From assembly GCA_003223325.1 (NCBI GenBank), contig QHYS01000065.1:15351-66304 (forward strand): a stretch of DNA of 50,954 nt, written 5' to 3'. Source of the DNA: Acidobacteriota bacterium (GTDB lineage: Bacteria > Acidobacteriota > Terriglobia > Acidiferrales > UBA7541). The position numbers and the translations under genes are program-made. Below the pieces are notes generated by a model. The model was not told the DNA's origin, did not search any database, and worked only from the letters and a program-made list of their open reading frames with translations. Every line of letters begins with the position of its first letter. Within the stretch, counting starts at the first letter, position 1. Below, piece by piece: positions 26,962 through 34,805 of the stretch.

Positions 26962-27816
26962 TTGCGGCGAGTTCGCGACACTCTTCCGGCGACGATACTG
27001 ATGATTCTGGTCTGCGGGCTGGTGCCGTCTGCGAGCGGCCAGCAAGAGGCCAAGCCAAAGGCGCCGGCGTCTGCGTCGAAGACCGCAGCGAGACGGAAGG
27101 TGAAGCCGGTAACGGCGGCAAAGCCAGGCGAATTCTATGACAAGGAGCTGAACCTCCACTTTCACTATCCAATCGAGATGCGTACGTTGGACGCCAATGC
27201 AGAGAAGGAGCGCGGCCATCAAGACGTCTCCAGTGTTTCAGGCGCCAATGATCCCGAGCAGGTGGAAGCGAAGCGTTGCGAGCGCCCTCTGCTCGAGGCC
27301 GAACTACCGGAGGACAGAGGACCACAACGAGTCGCGAATCTCGACGGGGTGTGGACAGACGAGTCGAAAGAGTATAAGGAGTCCCGAAAACCCGAGCCGG
27401 TCTCCGCGAAGATATTGATGATCGAAATAGTCCGGGTTTGCCTGCCGGCAGAGCTGCAAAAGAACGAGAACGATGCCCTTGGCTCCATCGCGATGAGCTT
27501 CGTCTCCCAGCCCGGGATCAAGCGGATGCTGGAGCCGCTGTGGTATGAGCTGGGCAACCAGAAGATCCACGTGAATTCCGGCGCCGGTCGGCCTATCGTC
27601 AATGGAAACCTAGCTTCCGCGCCCGTTCTTATCATGTCTATGACCACGCAGTGGCGAGGTCACCTGCTGGCCTGGGTGTTCACTTCGAACGATATCCAGA
27701 TCTTTAATGAGATAACCAAGAGCCTGGTACAGTTCGGTGATGGTGAATGGGGGCAAATGTTTGCGGCAAACGTCGGGCCCAAAGGTTCGGGGACTCGGCT
27801 GACCAGGCCGAAATGA
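26962..27816 (+). CDS. Exported protein of unknown function
   Basis: 284 aa if started at the TTG at 26962, which yields a proper signal peptide (RRVRDTLPATILMILVCGLVPSASG). The frame is open to 26848, so the start is uncertain. The mature protein has a lysine/alanine-rich linker (KPKAPASASKTAARRKVKP), then FYDKELNLHFHYPIEMRTLD, a segment typical of secreted or lipoprotein unknowns that contain a PsbP/DUF1795-like fold, and later IEIVRVCLPAELQ and MSMTTQWRGHLLAWVFTSN. This pattern recalls proteins that test for a beta-sheet sandwich, but I assign no function. Confidence 0.6.
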   Translation: MRRVRDTLPATILMILVCGLVPSASGQQEAKPKAPASASKTAARRKVKPVTAAKPGEFYDKELNLHFHYPIEMRTLDANAEKERGHQDVSSVSGANDPEQVEAKRCERPLLEAELPEDRGPQRVANLDGVWTDESKEYKESRKPEPVSAKILMIEIVRVCLPAELQKNENDALGSIAMSFVSQPGIKRMLEPLWYELGNQKIHVNSGAGRPIVNGNLASAPVLIMSMTTQWRGHLLAWVFTSNDIQIFNEITKSLVQFGDGEWGQMFAANVGPKGSGTRLTRPK

Positions 27817-27962
27817 AATTGGGACACCGTTTGGGAAATTCGACGTAGTGGCCTGGATCCATTGGGTTAGTAGCCCTTCCTCACCCCCATTTTCTGGTGT
27901 TTGTTTTTCATTGCTCATTGCTGCATGTCGTGCATTCTCCCGGGACAAAATAAAATATCGCC

Positions 27963-28547
27963 ATGATGCCCACCCGAAACGACGCCTGGACCCTGCTTTG
28001 CGAATTCACCCAGAACGAAAATCTCCGCAAACATGCCCTGGCGGTGGAGGCCTGTGTGCGCGCCTATGCACGCAAATCCGGAGCCGATGAGGAACTCTGG
28101 GGACTCGCAGCGCTGCTACACGATTTCGATTATGAGCGCTGGCCCAATCAGGAGCACCATGCGAGCGAAGGCCATCCTTCGTCGGGAACTAAAATCCTCC
28201 GCGAGCGGGGCTATCCCGAGGAGATGCTCCATGCCATCCTCGCACATGCCGATTACACTGGCGTCGGCCGTGAAACTCCGCTCGATCGCGCGCTCTTCGC
28301 CTGCGACGAAATGGCCGGCTTTCTCACCGCATGCTCGCTGGTCAAGCCCGGCAAGACTATCTTCGAAGTCGAAGCCGATTCCGTGAAGCGCAAGATGAAG
28401 GACAAAGCCTTCGCCCGTGGCGTCAGCCGCGACGACCTTACGCGCGGCGCCCAGGAGCTCGGCGTTCCCATCGAAGACCACATCGCTACCTGCATCGCCG
28501 CCATGCGCGCCGTCGCCCCTGCCCTCGGCCTCGAACCCAAGCGGTGA
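27963..28547 (+). CDS. HD-domain phosphohydrolase-like protein
   Basis: 194 aa. ATG at 27963 or 27966. HD-superfamily metal ligands are evident: His in LRKHALAVEAC, the HD pair in ALLHDFDYERWP, His in HASEGHPSSG and further His/Asp in ILAHADYTG. The C-terminal half (DEMAGFLTACSLVKPGKT) matches the group of short HD hydrolases related to those acting on nucleotides or metal-dependent phosphate esters. No signal or partner domain is present. The substrate is unknown. Confidence 0.85.
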   Translation: MMPTRNDAWTLLCEFTQNENLRKHALAVEACVRAYARKSGADEELWGLAALLHDFDYERWPNQEHHASEGHPSSGTKILRERGYPEEMLHAILAHADYTGVGRETPLDRALFACDEMAGFLTACSLVKPGKTIFEVEADSVKRKMKDKAFARGVSRDDLTRGAQELGVPIEDHIATCIAAMRAVAPALGLEPKR

Positions 28548-28685
28548 GGCCCAGTTGAGCGCTATTTGGCAATGAGCATTTGCAAAAAAGGGGGGGAGCA
28601 CGAGCAGCTTAGCGTTAAGTTGAGTCTCGACCAGGAACAAGCCTTCAATGCGCCAGCGAAGAGGCGAGCGCAGTGCGATTCGCGA

Positions 28686-28691
28686 TATAAT
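28686..28691 (+). promoter_or_regulatory. Possible -10 box upstream of ispG
   Basis: A consensus TATAAT 65 bp upstream of the ispG start, in a 209-bp gap that otherwise shows nothing. No good -35 hexamer is found at the right spacing, so confidence is low. Confidence 0.3.
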
Positions 28692-28756
28692 TCATGCTCG
28701 CGTAAGAGGAAGGGTGCCTTCGTGGTGAATCAGTCGAAACCAGGCGCGGAGCGTTC

Positions 28757-30007
28757 GTGACCCATAGACACCAAACTCATGCTGTCAAAGTCGGCCGCGT
28801 GACCGTCGGTGGAGGCGCTCCTATCGTCATCCAGTCGATGACCAATACCGACACCGCCGATATCGCTCCCACCGTGCAGCAATGCCTCGAGCTTGCCGCC
28901 GCCGGTTCGGAAATGGTGCGCGTCACGGTAAACGTCCCCAAAGCCGCTGCCGCTGTTCCCGAAATCAAGAAGCGCATGCTCGACGCCGGCTGCGAAGCGC
29001 CGCTCATCGGCGATTTTCACTATAACGGCCATGTCCTGCTGACCAAATATCCCGACTGCGCCCGCGCACTCGATAAATATCGCATCAATCCCGGCAACGT
29101 TGGCGCCGGCAAGCGCCGTGACGAACAGTTCGCCACGATCTGCGGCGTTGCCCGCGACAACGGCAAGCCGGTGCGCATAGGCGTCAACGGCGGATCGCTT
29201 AATCAAGAGCTGGTCATGCACAAAATGCAGGAGAATACCGACGGCAATCTCGGCCTCAACTCCGACGAAATCATCAACGAATGCATGGTTCTTTCCGCCG
29301 TGGAATCCACCGAACTCGCGCTACAATGCGGACTGCGTGAAGATCAGATCATCATCTCCTGCAAAGTTTCGCGCCCGCTGCACTTGATCACGGTCTACCG
29401 CACGCTCGCCAAGCGCACCCGTCAGCCTTTGCATCTCGGGCTTACCGAGGCCGGCATGGGTATGAAGGGCGCCATCTGGTCTTCAACGGCTATGGGCATT
29501 CTGCTCAACGAAGGTATCGGCGATACGATTCGCATCTCCCTCACTCCCCGTGTGGGAGGCGATCGCCGCGAAGAGGTTTACTCTGCCTGCGAATTGCTGC
29601 AGGCGCTCGGCCTCCGCGCCTTCGTCCCCAGCGTGACTGCCTGCCCCGGGTGCGGCCGCACTACCAGCACCACTTTTCAGCAGCTCGCCGAACGCATTCA
29701 GGGCTATGTGCGCGACAAAATGCCGGAATGGAAGCAGCAACACGAAGGCGTCGAATCCATGACCCTTGCCGTGATGGGTTGCATCGTGAACGGACCGGGC
29801 GAATCCCGCGCTGCCAATATTGGCATCAGTCTGCCGGGCACAGGCGAAGCTCCCAGTTGCCCGGTGTATATCGATGGCCAGCACTTCACCACACTGCGCG
29901 GCACGTACGACGATCTTGCCGCGCAGTTCCAGGCGCTGGTGGACGATTACGTGGCCAATAAATACGCGCGCCGCGAAGCTGCACCCGCGGGCGCAAGGGC
30001 TTCCTGA
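28757..30007 (+). CDS. ispG: 4-hydroxy-3-methylbut-2-enyl diphosphate synthase (flavodoxin)
   Basis: 416-aa 4Fe-4S enzyme of the methylerythritol phosphate pathway. It turns 2-C-methyl-erythritol 2,4-cyclodiphosphate into HMBPP. GTG start at 28757 with GGAG 6 bases upstream. TIM-barrel start VGGGAPIVIQSMTNTDT; RINPGNVG; RIGVNGGSLNQE; the cluster ligands CPGCGRTTS and MGCIVNGPGE with GIS following. The size is that of the two-domain bacterial form without the plant-type insert. gatC follows after 8 bp. Confidence 0.97.
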   Translation: MTHRHQTHAVKVGRVTVGGGAPIVIQSMTNTDTADIAPTVQQCLELAAAGSEMVRVTVNVPKAAAAVPEIKKRMLDAGCEAPLIGDFHYNGHVLLTKYPDCARALDKYRINPGNVGAGKRRDEQFATICGVARDNGKPVRIGVNGGSLNQELVMHKMQENTDGNLGLNSDEIINECMVLSAVESTELALQCGLREDQIIISCKVSRPLHLITVYRTLAKRTRQPLHLGLTEAGMGMKGAIWSSTAMGILLNEGIGDTIRISLTPRVGGDRREEVYSACELLQALGLRAFVPSVTACPGCGRTTSTTFQQLAERIQGYVRDKMPEWKQQHEGVESMTLAVMGCIVNGPGESRAANIGISLPGTGEAPSCPVYIDGQHFTTLRGTYDDLAAQFQALVDDYVANKYARREAAPAGARAS

Positions 30008-30015
30008 GAGCATAA

Positions 30016-30330
30016 ATGAAAATCACGCGCGAAGATGCTTTGCGGGTCGCCGAACTCGCTCATCTCGATCTGACCGAAGCCGAAATCGAAATGTTTTCGC
30101 GCCAGCTCGACTCAATTTTGACTTACGTCGAGAAACTGAACGAGGTCGATACTACCAACGTCGAGCCCATGGCGCAGGTTGCGCCTCCCGCCGCTTCGGG
30201 CCAAGCCGCCGCAGGCACTCCGCTTCGCCAGGACAAACCCACACCGTGCGACGTCGTTAGCGACGTGCTCGCCGGCGCGCCCGATGCCAGCCCGCCTTAT
30301 TTTCGTGTCCCGCGCGTCATCGAACGCTGA
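30016..30330 (+). CDS. gatC: Asp-tRNA(Asn)/Glu-tRNA(Gln) amidotransferase subunit C
   Basis: 104-aa small subunit that stabilises GatA-GatB in the transamidation route to Asn- and Gln-tRNA. The N-terminal half (VAELAHLDLTEAEIEMFSRQLDSILTYVEKL with NEVDT) and the C-terminal LRQDKPTPCD, then PPYFRVPRVIE, are typical. It lies 8 bp after ispG. gatA, which commonly follows gatC, is not here; the next gene is on the opposite strand. Confidence 0.95.
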   Translation: MKITREDALRVAELAHLDLTEAEIEMFSRQLDSILTYVEKLNEVDTTNVEPMAQVAPPAASGQAAAGTPLRQDKPTPCDVVSDVLAGAPDASPPYFRVPRVIER

Positions 30331-30361
30331 CACGCTCGGCAACGGAATCGCTCTCCTCAAT

Positions 30362-31183
30362 TCAGCGCTGGCCGCGCTGCTTGATTCGTGCGAGGACGGT
30401 CTCCGCCCGCGCTATCACAGGGCGATCCACCATTTTTCCGTCAACCGAAACCGCCGCGCCGTGAACCGCTTCCGCCGCTTCCATAATGCGTCTCGCCCAA
30501 CTCTCTTCTTCCGCGGTCGGCTCCAAACATACATTCACCGGGCTGACCTGCCGCGGATGGATGCATAGCTTAGCGCCAAAGCCGAGGCGCCTGGCGCGAA
30601 GTGTATCGGTGCGTATGCGTTCGAGGTCGTCGATCGAAGTCGTAACTCCGTCGACCGGTGGCTCGAGACCCGCAACTCGCGATACTAAAACGAGCTGCGA
30701 GCGAAAATACAGCAACTCCTCTTCCTCTCCCTGGATTCCCAGATCGAGTTGAAAATCGATGGTGCCAAAGATAAAGCGCTGGACTTTGGGACCTTGCGCG
30801 AGCGCGTGCGCATTCCAGAACCCGCGCGCAGTCTCAATCAGCGGCAAAATGGGCGTCGCGGAAGCAGAATGCTCGGCAATGGCGCGAATGTCTTCCGCTC
30901 CTTCCGCCTTGGGCAGAAGCACTCCCGCTACGCCCGGCTTTTTGCAGAGGGCAAGGTCTTCGCGAAACCATTGGCTTTCGGAACTGTTGACGCGAATCAG
31001 AACAGGGTGTTCCGGTGAGAGCCATGCGGCCAGAGAGGCGCGCCCCGACGGCTTGTCATTGGGGGGAACGGCGTCTTCGAGATCGACGATGACTGCATCC
31101 GCTCCGGCAGCCAGCGCCTTCGCGTAGCGGTCTGGGCGATTGCCAGGCACGAAAAGATAGGAACGTGGAGCAAGTAATCCCAT
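30362..31183 (-). CDS. CitE-like CoA ester lyase (HpcH/HpaI family)
   Basis: 273 aa from the ATG at 31183, 7 bp after the upstream stop. TIM-barrel lyase of the citrate lyase beta-subunit family, which splits or forms malyl-, methylmalyl- or citramalyl-CoA. Motifs: RSYLFVPGNRPDRYAKAL, DAVIVDLEDAVPP (metal-near acid), VLIRVNS, GVLLPKAE, LPLIETARGFWNA, FGTIDFQLDLG and GAKLCIHPRQV. It lies in one transcript with an acyl-CoA dehydrogenase and a MaoC-like hydratase. Hydratase plus lyase is the order of steps used on mesaconyl- or itaconyl-CoA, so citramalyl-CoA is a reasonable substrate guess. Confidence 0.88.
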   Translation of the reverse strand: MGLLAPRSYLFVPGNRPDRYAKALAAGADAVIVDLEDAVPPNDKPSGRASLAAWLSPEHPVLIRVNSSESQWFREDLALCKKPGVAGVLLPKAEGAEDIRAIAEHSASATPILPLIETARGFWNAHALAQGPKVQRFIFGTIDFQLDLGIQGEEEELLYFRSQLVLVSRVAGLEPPVDGVTTSIDDLERIRTDTLRARRLGFGAKLCIHPRQVSPVNVCLEPTAEEESWARRIMEAAEAVHGAAVSVDGKMVDRPVIARAETVLARIKQRGQR

Positions 31184-31190
31184 ATCAGTT

Positions 31191-32351
31191 CTAAAACGAT
31201 CGCGGCAGACCCAGCACATGCTCTGCCACATAGGACAGAATCAGGTTCGTCGAGATCGGCGCGACCTGGTACAACCGCGTTTCGCGAAACTTGCGTTCCA
31301 CGTCGTACTCGGCCGCAAAGCCAAACCCGCCATGGAACTGCAAGCACGCGTTGGCAGCTTCCCAGGAAGCCTCCGCGGCCGAAAGCAGAGCCATATTGGC
31401 TTCTGCGCCGCAGCGCTTCTGCGCATCAAATAGCGAGCATGCTTTGAAGCGCATCAAGTTAGCGGCCTCGATTTTGATAAAGGCCTTCGCAATGGGAAAC
31501 TGCACACCCTGGTTCTGTCCGATCGGCCGCCCGAATACGACGCGTTCTTTGGCGTACTTCGTCACCTTATTTATGAACCAATATCCGTCTCCGATGCACT
31601 CAGCGGCGATGAGAACGCGTTCGGCATTGAGCCCATCCAGGATGTATTTGAATCCCTTGCCTTCTTCTCCAATCAGGCTTTCCAGGGGAATCTCGACATG
31701 ATCGAAAAAGAGTTCGTTCGTTTCGTGGTTGACCATGTTTGGAATCGGGCGCACCTTGAGGCCCTGCGCCATCGCCATGCGAAGATCGACAATAAAGAGC
31801 GACATTCCCTCGGTTTTGCGCGCAACTTCTGAGAGCGGCGTCGTGCGCGCCAGCAGAATCATCAGATCGGAATGCTGCACGCGCGAAGTCCACACCTTCT
31901 GGCCATTCACAATGTAGCGGCCGTCGGCTTTCGCCGCCGTCGTGGTGATCTTCGCCGTATCTGTGCCGGCTGTCGGCTCCGTAATGGCCATGGATTGCAG
32001 GCGCAATTCTCCGCTGGCAATCCTCGGCAGATACGCGCGCTTCTGTTCCTCCGAACCGTAGCGCAACAGTGTGGCCATGTTGTACATCTGTCCATGGCAC
32101 GCCCCTGAATTGCCGCCCGAGCGATTGATCTCTTCCAAAATAACCGAGGCCTCCGTCAATCCGAGCCCGGAACCGCCATATTCTTCAGGAATCAGCGCGG
32201 CCAGCCATCCCGCTTTTGTCAGCGCCTTCACGAATTCTTCAGGATAGGAACGCTGTTCATCGACGCGCCGGAAATACTCGGCGGGAAATTCTTCGCACAG
32301 CTCACGCACGGAGCGGCGCAACTCCTGATACTCATCCGGAGCATTCAGCAC
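31191..32351 (-). CDS. Acyl-CoA dehydrogenase family protein
   Basis: 386 aa from a GTG at 32351 (VLNAPDEYQELR) preceded by GGGAG; the open frame to 32573 overlaps the hydratase gene and encodes non-homologous sequence. FAD-enzyme motifs: MAITEPTAGTDTAKI, YIVNGQKVWTSRVQHSDL, FDHVEIPLESLIGEEGKGF, GRPIGQNQGVQFPIA, CLQFHGGFGFAAEYDVERKFRETRLYQV. The canonical C-terminal EGT motif with the catalytic Glu is replaced by APIST. A Glu in LNAERVL lies where isovaleryl- and long-chain-type enzymes keep theirs. Substrate unknown; probably works with the flanking hydratase and lyase. Confidence 0.85.
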   Translation of the reverse strand: MLNAPDEYQELRRSVRELCEEFPAEYFRRVDEQRSYPEEFVKALTKAGWLAALIPEEYGGSGLGLTEASVILEEINRSGGNSGACHGQMYNMATLLRYGSEEQKRAYLPRIASGELRLQSMAITEPTAGTDTAKITTTAAKADGRYIVNGQKVWTSRVQHSDLMILLARTTPLSEVARKTEGMSLFIVDLRMAMAQGLKVRPIPNMVNHETNELFFDHVEIPLESLIGEEGKGFKYILDGLNAERVLIAAECIGDGYWFINKVTKYAKERVVFGRPIGQNQGVQFPIAKAFIKIEAANLMRFKACSLFDAQKRCGAEANMALLSAAEASWEAANACLQFHGGFGFAAEYDVERKFRETRLYQVAPISTNLILSYVAEHVLGLPRSF

Positions 32352-32382
32352 AAAATCGACTCCCGGCGCTTGTTCGGCCTGC

Positions 32383-33237
32383 TCATCCCAATCCCACTGT
32401 GGCCTCCATCGCCAGCCATCCTTCGGAATCCGAGGCCCACAATTGCGCAGTCTTTCCGTCCGAGGCGACTTTACCGGACACCGAGAATGGCGCCGTATCG
32501 AACAGAGGTCGCACCGCGCGGAACGACAGCGATGCGACGTTGGCATCGGCAACATTTGGCCGCAAGAGGTCAAGCAGCAGAGTCGCGATCAAGGGCCCGT
32601 GCACGACCAAGCCCGGATAACCTTCCACTTCGGTCGCGTAGCGGCGGTCGTAGTGAATGCGGTGGCCGTTGAAGGTTAGAGCCGAATAGCGAAATAGAAG
32701 CGTCTCTTCCGGACGGATTTCCCGAGTCCATGCCGCACTGGAAGGCGGCTTCTGCGACGGCGTCACCGGATCGTTCGCCTTGGGATCTTCGCGGTAAACG
32801 ATATCGTGCTCCTCGACCACGGCGACGCCCTCGCGGTCGCTGATTTCGTGCCGCACCACCACGAAGATCAGCGGGCCGCTGCGCCCTTGCTTACAGTTCA
32901 CGTCGACAATGCGGGAGAAACGCGAGATCGTCTCCCCTACGCGCAATGGGCGATGGAATTGAACACGATCGCCAGCGAACATCCGACGTGGCAGTGGAAC
33001 AGGAGGAAGAAAGCCGCCGCGTTTCGCGTGGCCGTCGTGCCCCAATTCGGACTGACGAGGAATAGGGAGAAAATAGAGCCAATGCCAGAGCGGCGGCAGC
33101 GGATCTCCGGCTCGCGGGAATGGATCATCCCGGTCGAGCGTCGCCGATAAAGCGGCGATTGGGGCGGGGGTTACCTCGTCGGCTCGTGATTCCGTTTTGC
33201 CGCGCCATGCACGCAGGTAATCCAAATTCAAGTCCAT
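32383..33237 (-). CDS. MaoC/HTD2-like CoA hydratase (mesaconyl-/itaconyl-CoA hydratase type)
   Basis: 284-aa double hot-dog protein. The N-terminal MaoC-like half (about 1-140) includes LWHWLYFLP, GGFLPPVPLPRRMFAGDRVQFHRPL, a pattern seen in 3-methylfumaryl-CoA (mesaconyl-C4-CoA) hydratases. The C-terminal half holds the hydratase 2 motif YSALTFNGHRIHYDRRYA and VVHGPLIATLLLDL. First gene of the three-gene set with acyl-CoA dehydrogenase and CitE-like lyase. The reaction would hydrate a branched unsaturated dicarboxyl-CoA to citramalyl-CoA; this is inferred from family and context. Confidence 0.82.
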   Translation of the reverse strand: MDLNLDYLRAWRGKTESRADEVTPAPIAALSATLDRDDPFPRAGDPLPPLWHWLYFLPIPRQSELGHDGHAKRGGFLPPVPLPRRMFAGDRVQFHRPLRVGETISRFSRIVDVNCKQGRSGPLIFVVVRHEISDREGVAVVEEHDIVYREDPKANDPVTPSQKPPSSAAWTREIRPEETLLFRYSALTFNGHRIHYDRRYATEVEGYPGLVVHGPLIATLLLDLLRPNVADANVASLSFRAVRPLFDTAPFSVSGKVASDGKTAQLWASDSEGWLAMEATVGLG

Positions 33238-33402
33238 CGTGCTCTCGCCGCCGAGGATTACAAAACGCGCTCATTCAGCAACGCGCCAACTCTACTTTAG
33301 CGCGAATGGCGAAGCGGAGGCCAACGGTCAGGATCGCTCGGATCGAGCATAGAAAGTTGAGACACAGACCTTCTTGGATGCGCTAGTGCGAAGGCGGCTG
33401 GC

Positions 33403-33879
33403 TCAAGGGGCATTCCTTGGAATGCGACTCGTAAAGATTAGCGCAAGCAGCCCAGCCACGAGCACGGCCAGCTCCAAGTTCACGGAAATGCGATGCAGGC
33501 GGTCGAAGGAGACCCGCAGTTGGTTTGTGGCCGGCGTGGCGGAGACAGAGCCCATTTGCGCGCGCAGAGCGTCCATTGTTCCGCTCACCCAGAACTGCGA
33601 CACGAACGTCAGCACCACCATGGCGAACACCAGGAGCGACGCGGGACGCAGCAGCGCCGCAGCCGAACGCGCCCAGATCGCCGTCACCAGCAGATAGATC
33701 ACGCCGGCCACAATTCCCATCAGGTGCAAGCGGCCTAGCGTCAAGCCTATCAGCGCCCCTGCTTGGTCGGGGGTGAGGACGGAGAACGCCGCGGGAGCCA
33801 CAATCGCCCCAAAGTAGAGCACAGAGCCAATCCAGGTGCCCAGCGTGAAGAACTGCAGAAACCGAACTACCGTCGTCAT
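33403..33879 (-). CDS. DUF4149 membrane protein
   Basis: 158 aa with four hydrophobic helices (about 5-30, 48-68, 78-98, 133-152). FFTLGTWIGSVLYFGAIVAPAAF, then GRLHLMGIVAG and LHRISVNLEL, match DUF4149 (TMEM205-like) inner-membrane proteins of unknown function. It stands alone: 165 bp from the hydratase gene and about 450 bp from the tRNA gene. Confidence 0.85.
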   Translation of the reverse strand: MTTVVRFLQFFTLGTWIGSVLYFGAIVAPAAFSVLTPDQAGALIGLTLGRLHLMGIVAGVIYLLVTAIWARSAAALLRPASLLVFAMVVLTFVSQFWVSGTMDALRAQMGSVSATPATNQLRVSFDRLHRISVNLELAVLVAGLLALIFTSRIPRNAP

Positions 33880-34328
33880 CGTCGCCCCCGCCTTCGCTGC
33901 TATTGAATCACGGGCAAGATTGGTTGCAGATACGCGCCATTATATCCGGCGTTGCTGCGCTTGTATTCGCCACTTTGAACATGGTCCTAGAATCGTGCGT
34001 TGACGCTCACTGATCCCAATCCCCAGGTCTTACTTCGGCCATTCGTAGATCCGGAACAAGCTCTCGTAGCAAAAAGCGAGCTCGACGCTTAAGGTATCGA
34101 CTCCTACTTGGCTTAGCGAAAACGCGATCCGCATGACGATATCGAATTTGGGCGGCGTGCGGCTTTTTGTGAGGCAGTGGGATGCGGAAACAGCCCCAGT
34201 CCTGTTGAGTTCGTTAGCCTGGAAAATCCTTAACGCTGCACTTCTTGGGCACATCGAGGCGACGATTGTTTTCCACGCAGTGCGCAACGATGGCAGAATG
34301 GAGAATCTGGCTGATGTGAGAATCCGGA
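33880..34328. other. Intergenic region with no recognised feature
   Basis: 449 bp between the DUF4149 gene and the 3' end of tRNA-Val. Short open frames on both strands (for example 34030-34287) show no family resemblance, no ribosome-binding site, and one overlaps the tRNA. I see nothing convincing here. It is the undisturbed 3' flank of the tRNA, outside the integrated element. Confidence 0.5.
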
Positions 34329-34404
34329 TGGTGGGCGATCAAGGACTTGAACCTTGGACCTCTCCCGTGTGAGGGGAGCGCTCTAACCACTGAGCTAATC
34401 GCCC
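34329..34404 (-). tRNA. tRNA-Val (anticodon CAC), CCA encoded
   Basis: 76 nt on the minus strand including an encoded CCA. Acceptor stem GGGCGAT / ATCGCCC, D arm TAGCTCAGTGGTTAGAGC, anticodon stem CTCCC / GGGAG with loop CTCACAC, giving anticodon CAC for valine codon GUG. T arm GGTTCAAGTCC is present. The first 41 nt are duplicated at 36497-36537, marking this gene as an integration target. The sequence upstream of its 5' end belongs to the integrated element and shows no good sigma-70 promoter. Confidence 0.96.
34364..34404 (-). repeat. Attachment site copy within tRNA-Val (left end)
   Basis: 41 bp identical to 36497-36537. It covers tRNA-Val from nucleotide 1 through the anticodon loop and three bases of the 3' anticodon strand. 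The flanking bases differ on both sides, so these are the true limits of identity. The anticodon loop is the usual crossover place for tyrosine recombinases. Confidence 0.9.
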
Positions 34405-34459
34405 ATCTTGCTGAACACTTTCAACTTACAACTTCTGCATCAAAAAGGGAGTGTACTAG

Positions 34460-34481
34460 TTGCTTCACCGGTGCATCACCG
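34460..34481. repeat. Paired short words near left element end
   Basis: TTGCTTCAC (34460-34468) and GGTGCATCACCG (34470-34481) recur in swapped order near the right end at 36375-36395. They could be integrase arm-binding sites. Inside, GGTG..CACC forms a small palindrome. Confidence 0.35.
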
Positions 34482-34593
34482 CGCCTTTTTGGGCATTTGC
34501 GCGAGACGTGCGCCGCTGAATCTTAGCATACTCACCGCACACGTCCCGCGTATTGGTGATGTTGTACCGCTCGAAAACGTGGCGCGCACCCAT
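34465..34593 (-). pseudogene. C-terminal fragment of a second tyrosine recombinase
   Basis: Read on the minus strand, this stretch encodes about 42 residues beginning near GARHVFERYNITNTRD and ending at a TGA at 34465-34467. The VFERYNIT segment matches VFSRYNIT, the catalytic-tyrosine box of the integrase at 35327-36151, and the DNA of the two regions is recognisably similar (for example TGATGTTGTA in both on the plus strand). Nothing of the rest of this integrase remains upstream. It is 60 bp from the tRNA, the expected place for an integrase end. Too short for an annotation program to call. Confidence 0.72.
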
Positions 34594-34805
34594 TTGGATG
34601 CACCACCTAAGCGCGCGACAGCTAGCCGCCATCACAGCGTGGCAAACAGTTGCTCATTTCTTCCATTGCGCTTCCGCGTGTGATTCGGGCATTGCCGCAC
34701 CCTGCGGCGTCCCCACGAAATAAGTCTTTGCGATTCGGGGGCGGTAACAGACCCGCACAGTGGCACCCCAAATGCTTATGTCCAAACGTGCTCAGAGAGG
34801 ACCAA
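34594..34805. other. Element DNA between integrase fragment and PEP-CTERM gene
   Basis: About 210 bp without a supported gene; it should carry the promoter of the PEP-CTERM gene. I found no strong -35/-10 pair. The open frame that extends the PEP-CTERM gene upstream to 34650 has no signal or ribosome-binding site at its start. Confidence 0.35.

Noticed and set aside
28566-28760. 64-codon ORF upstream of ispG
   Set aside because: Low-complexity, lysine/arginine-rich, no ribosome-binding site, and overlaps the likely ispG promoter.
34030-34372. Small ORFs on both strands beside tRNA-Val
   Set aside because: No homology, no ribosome-binding sites, and one runs into the tRNA gene.
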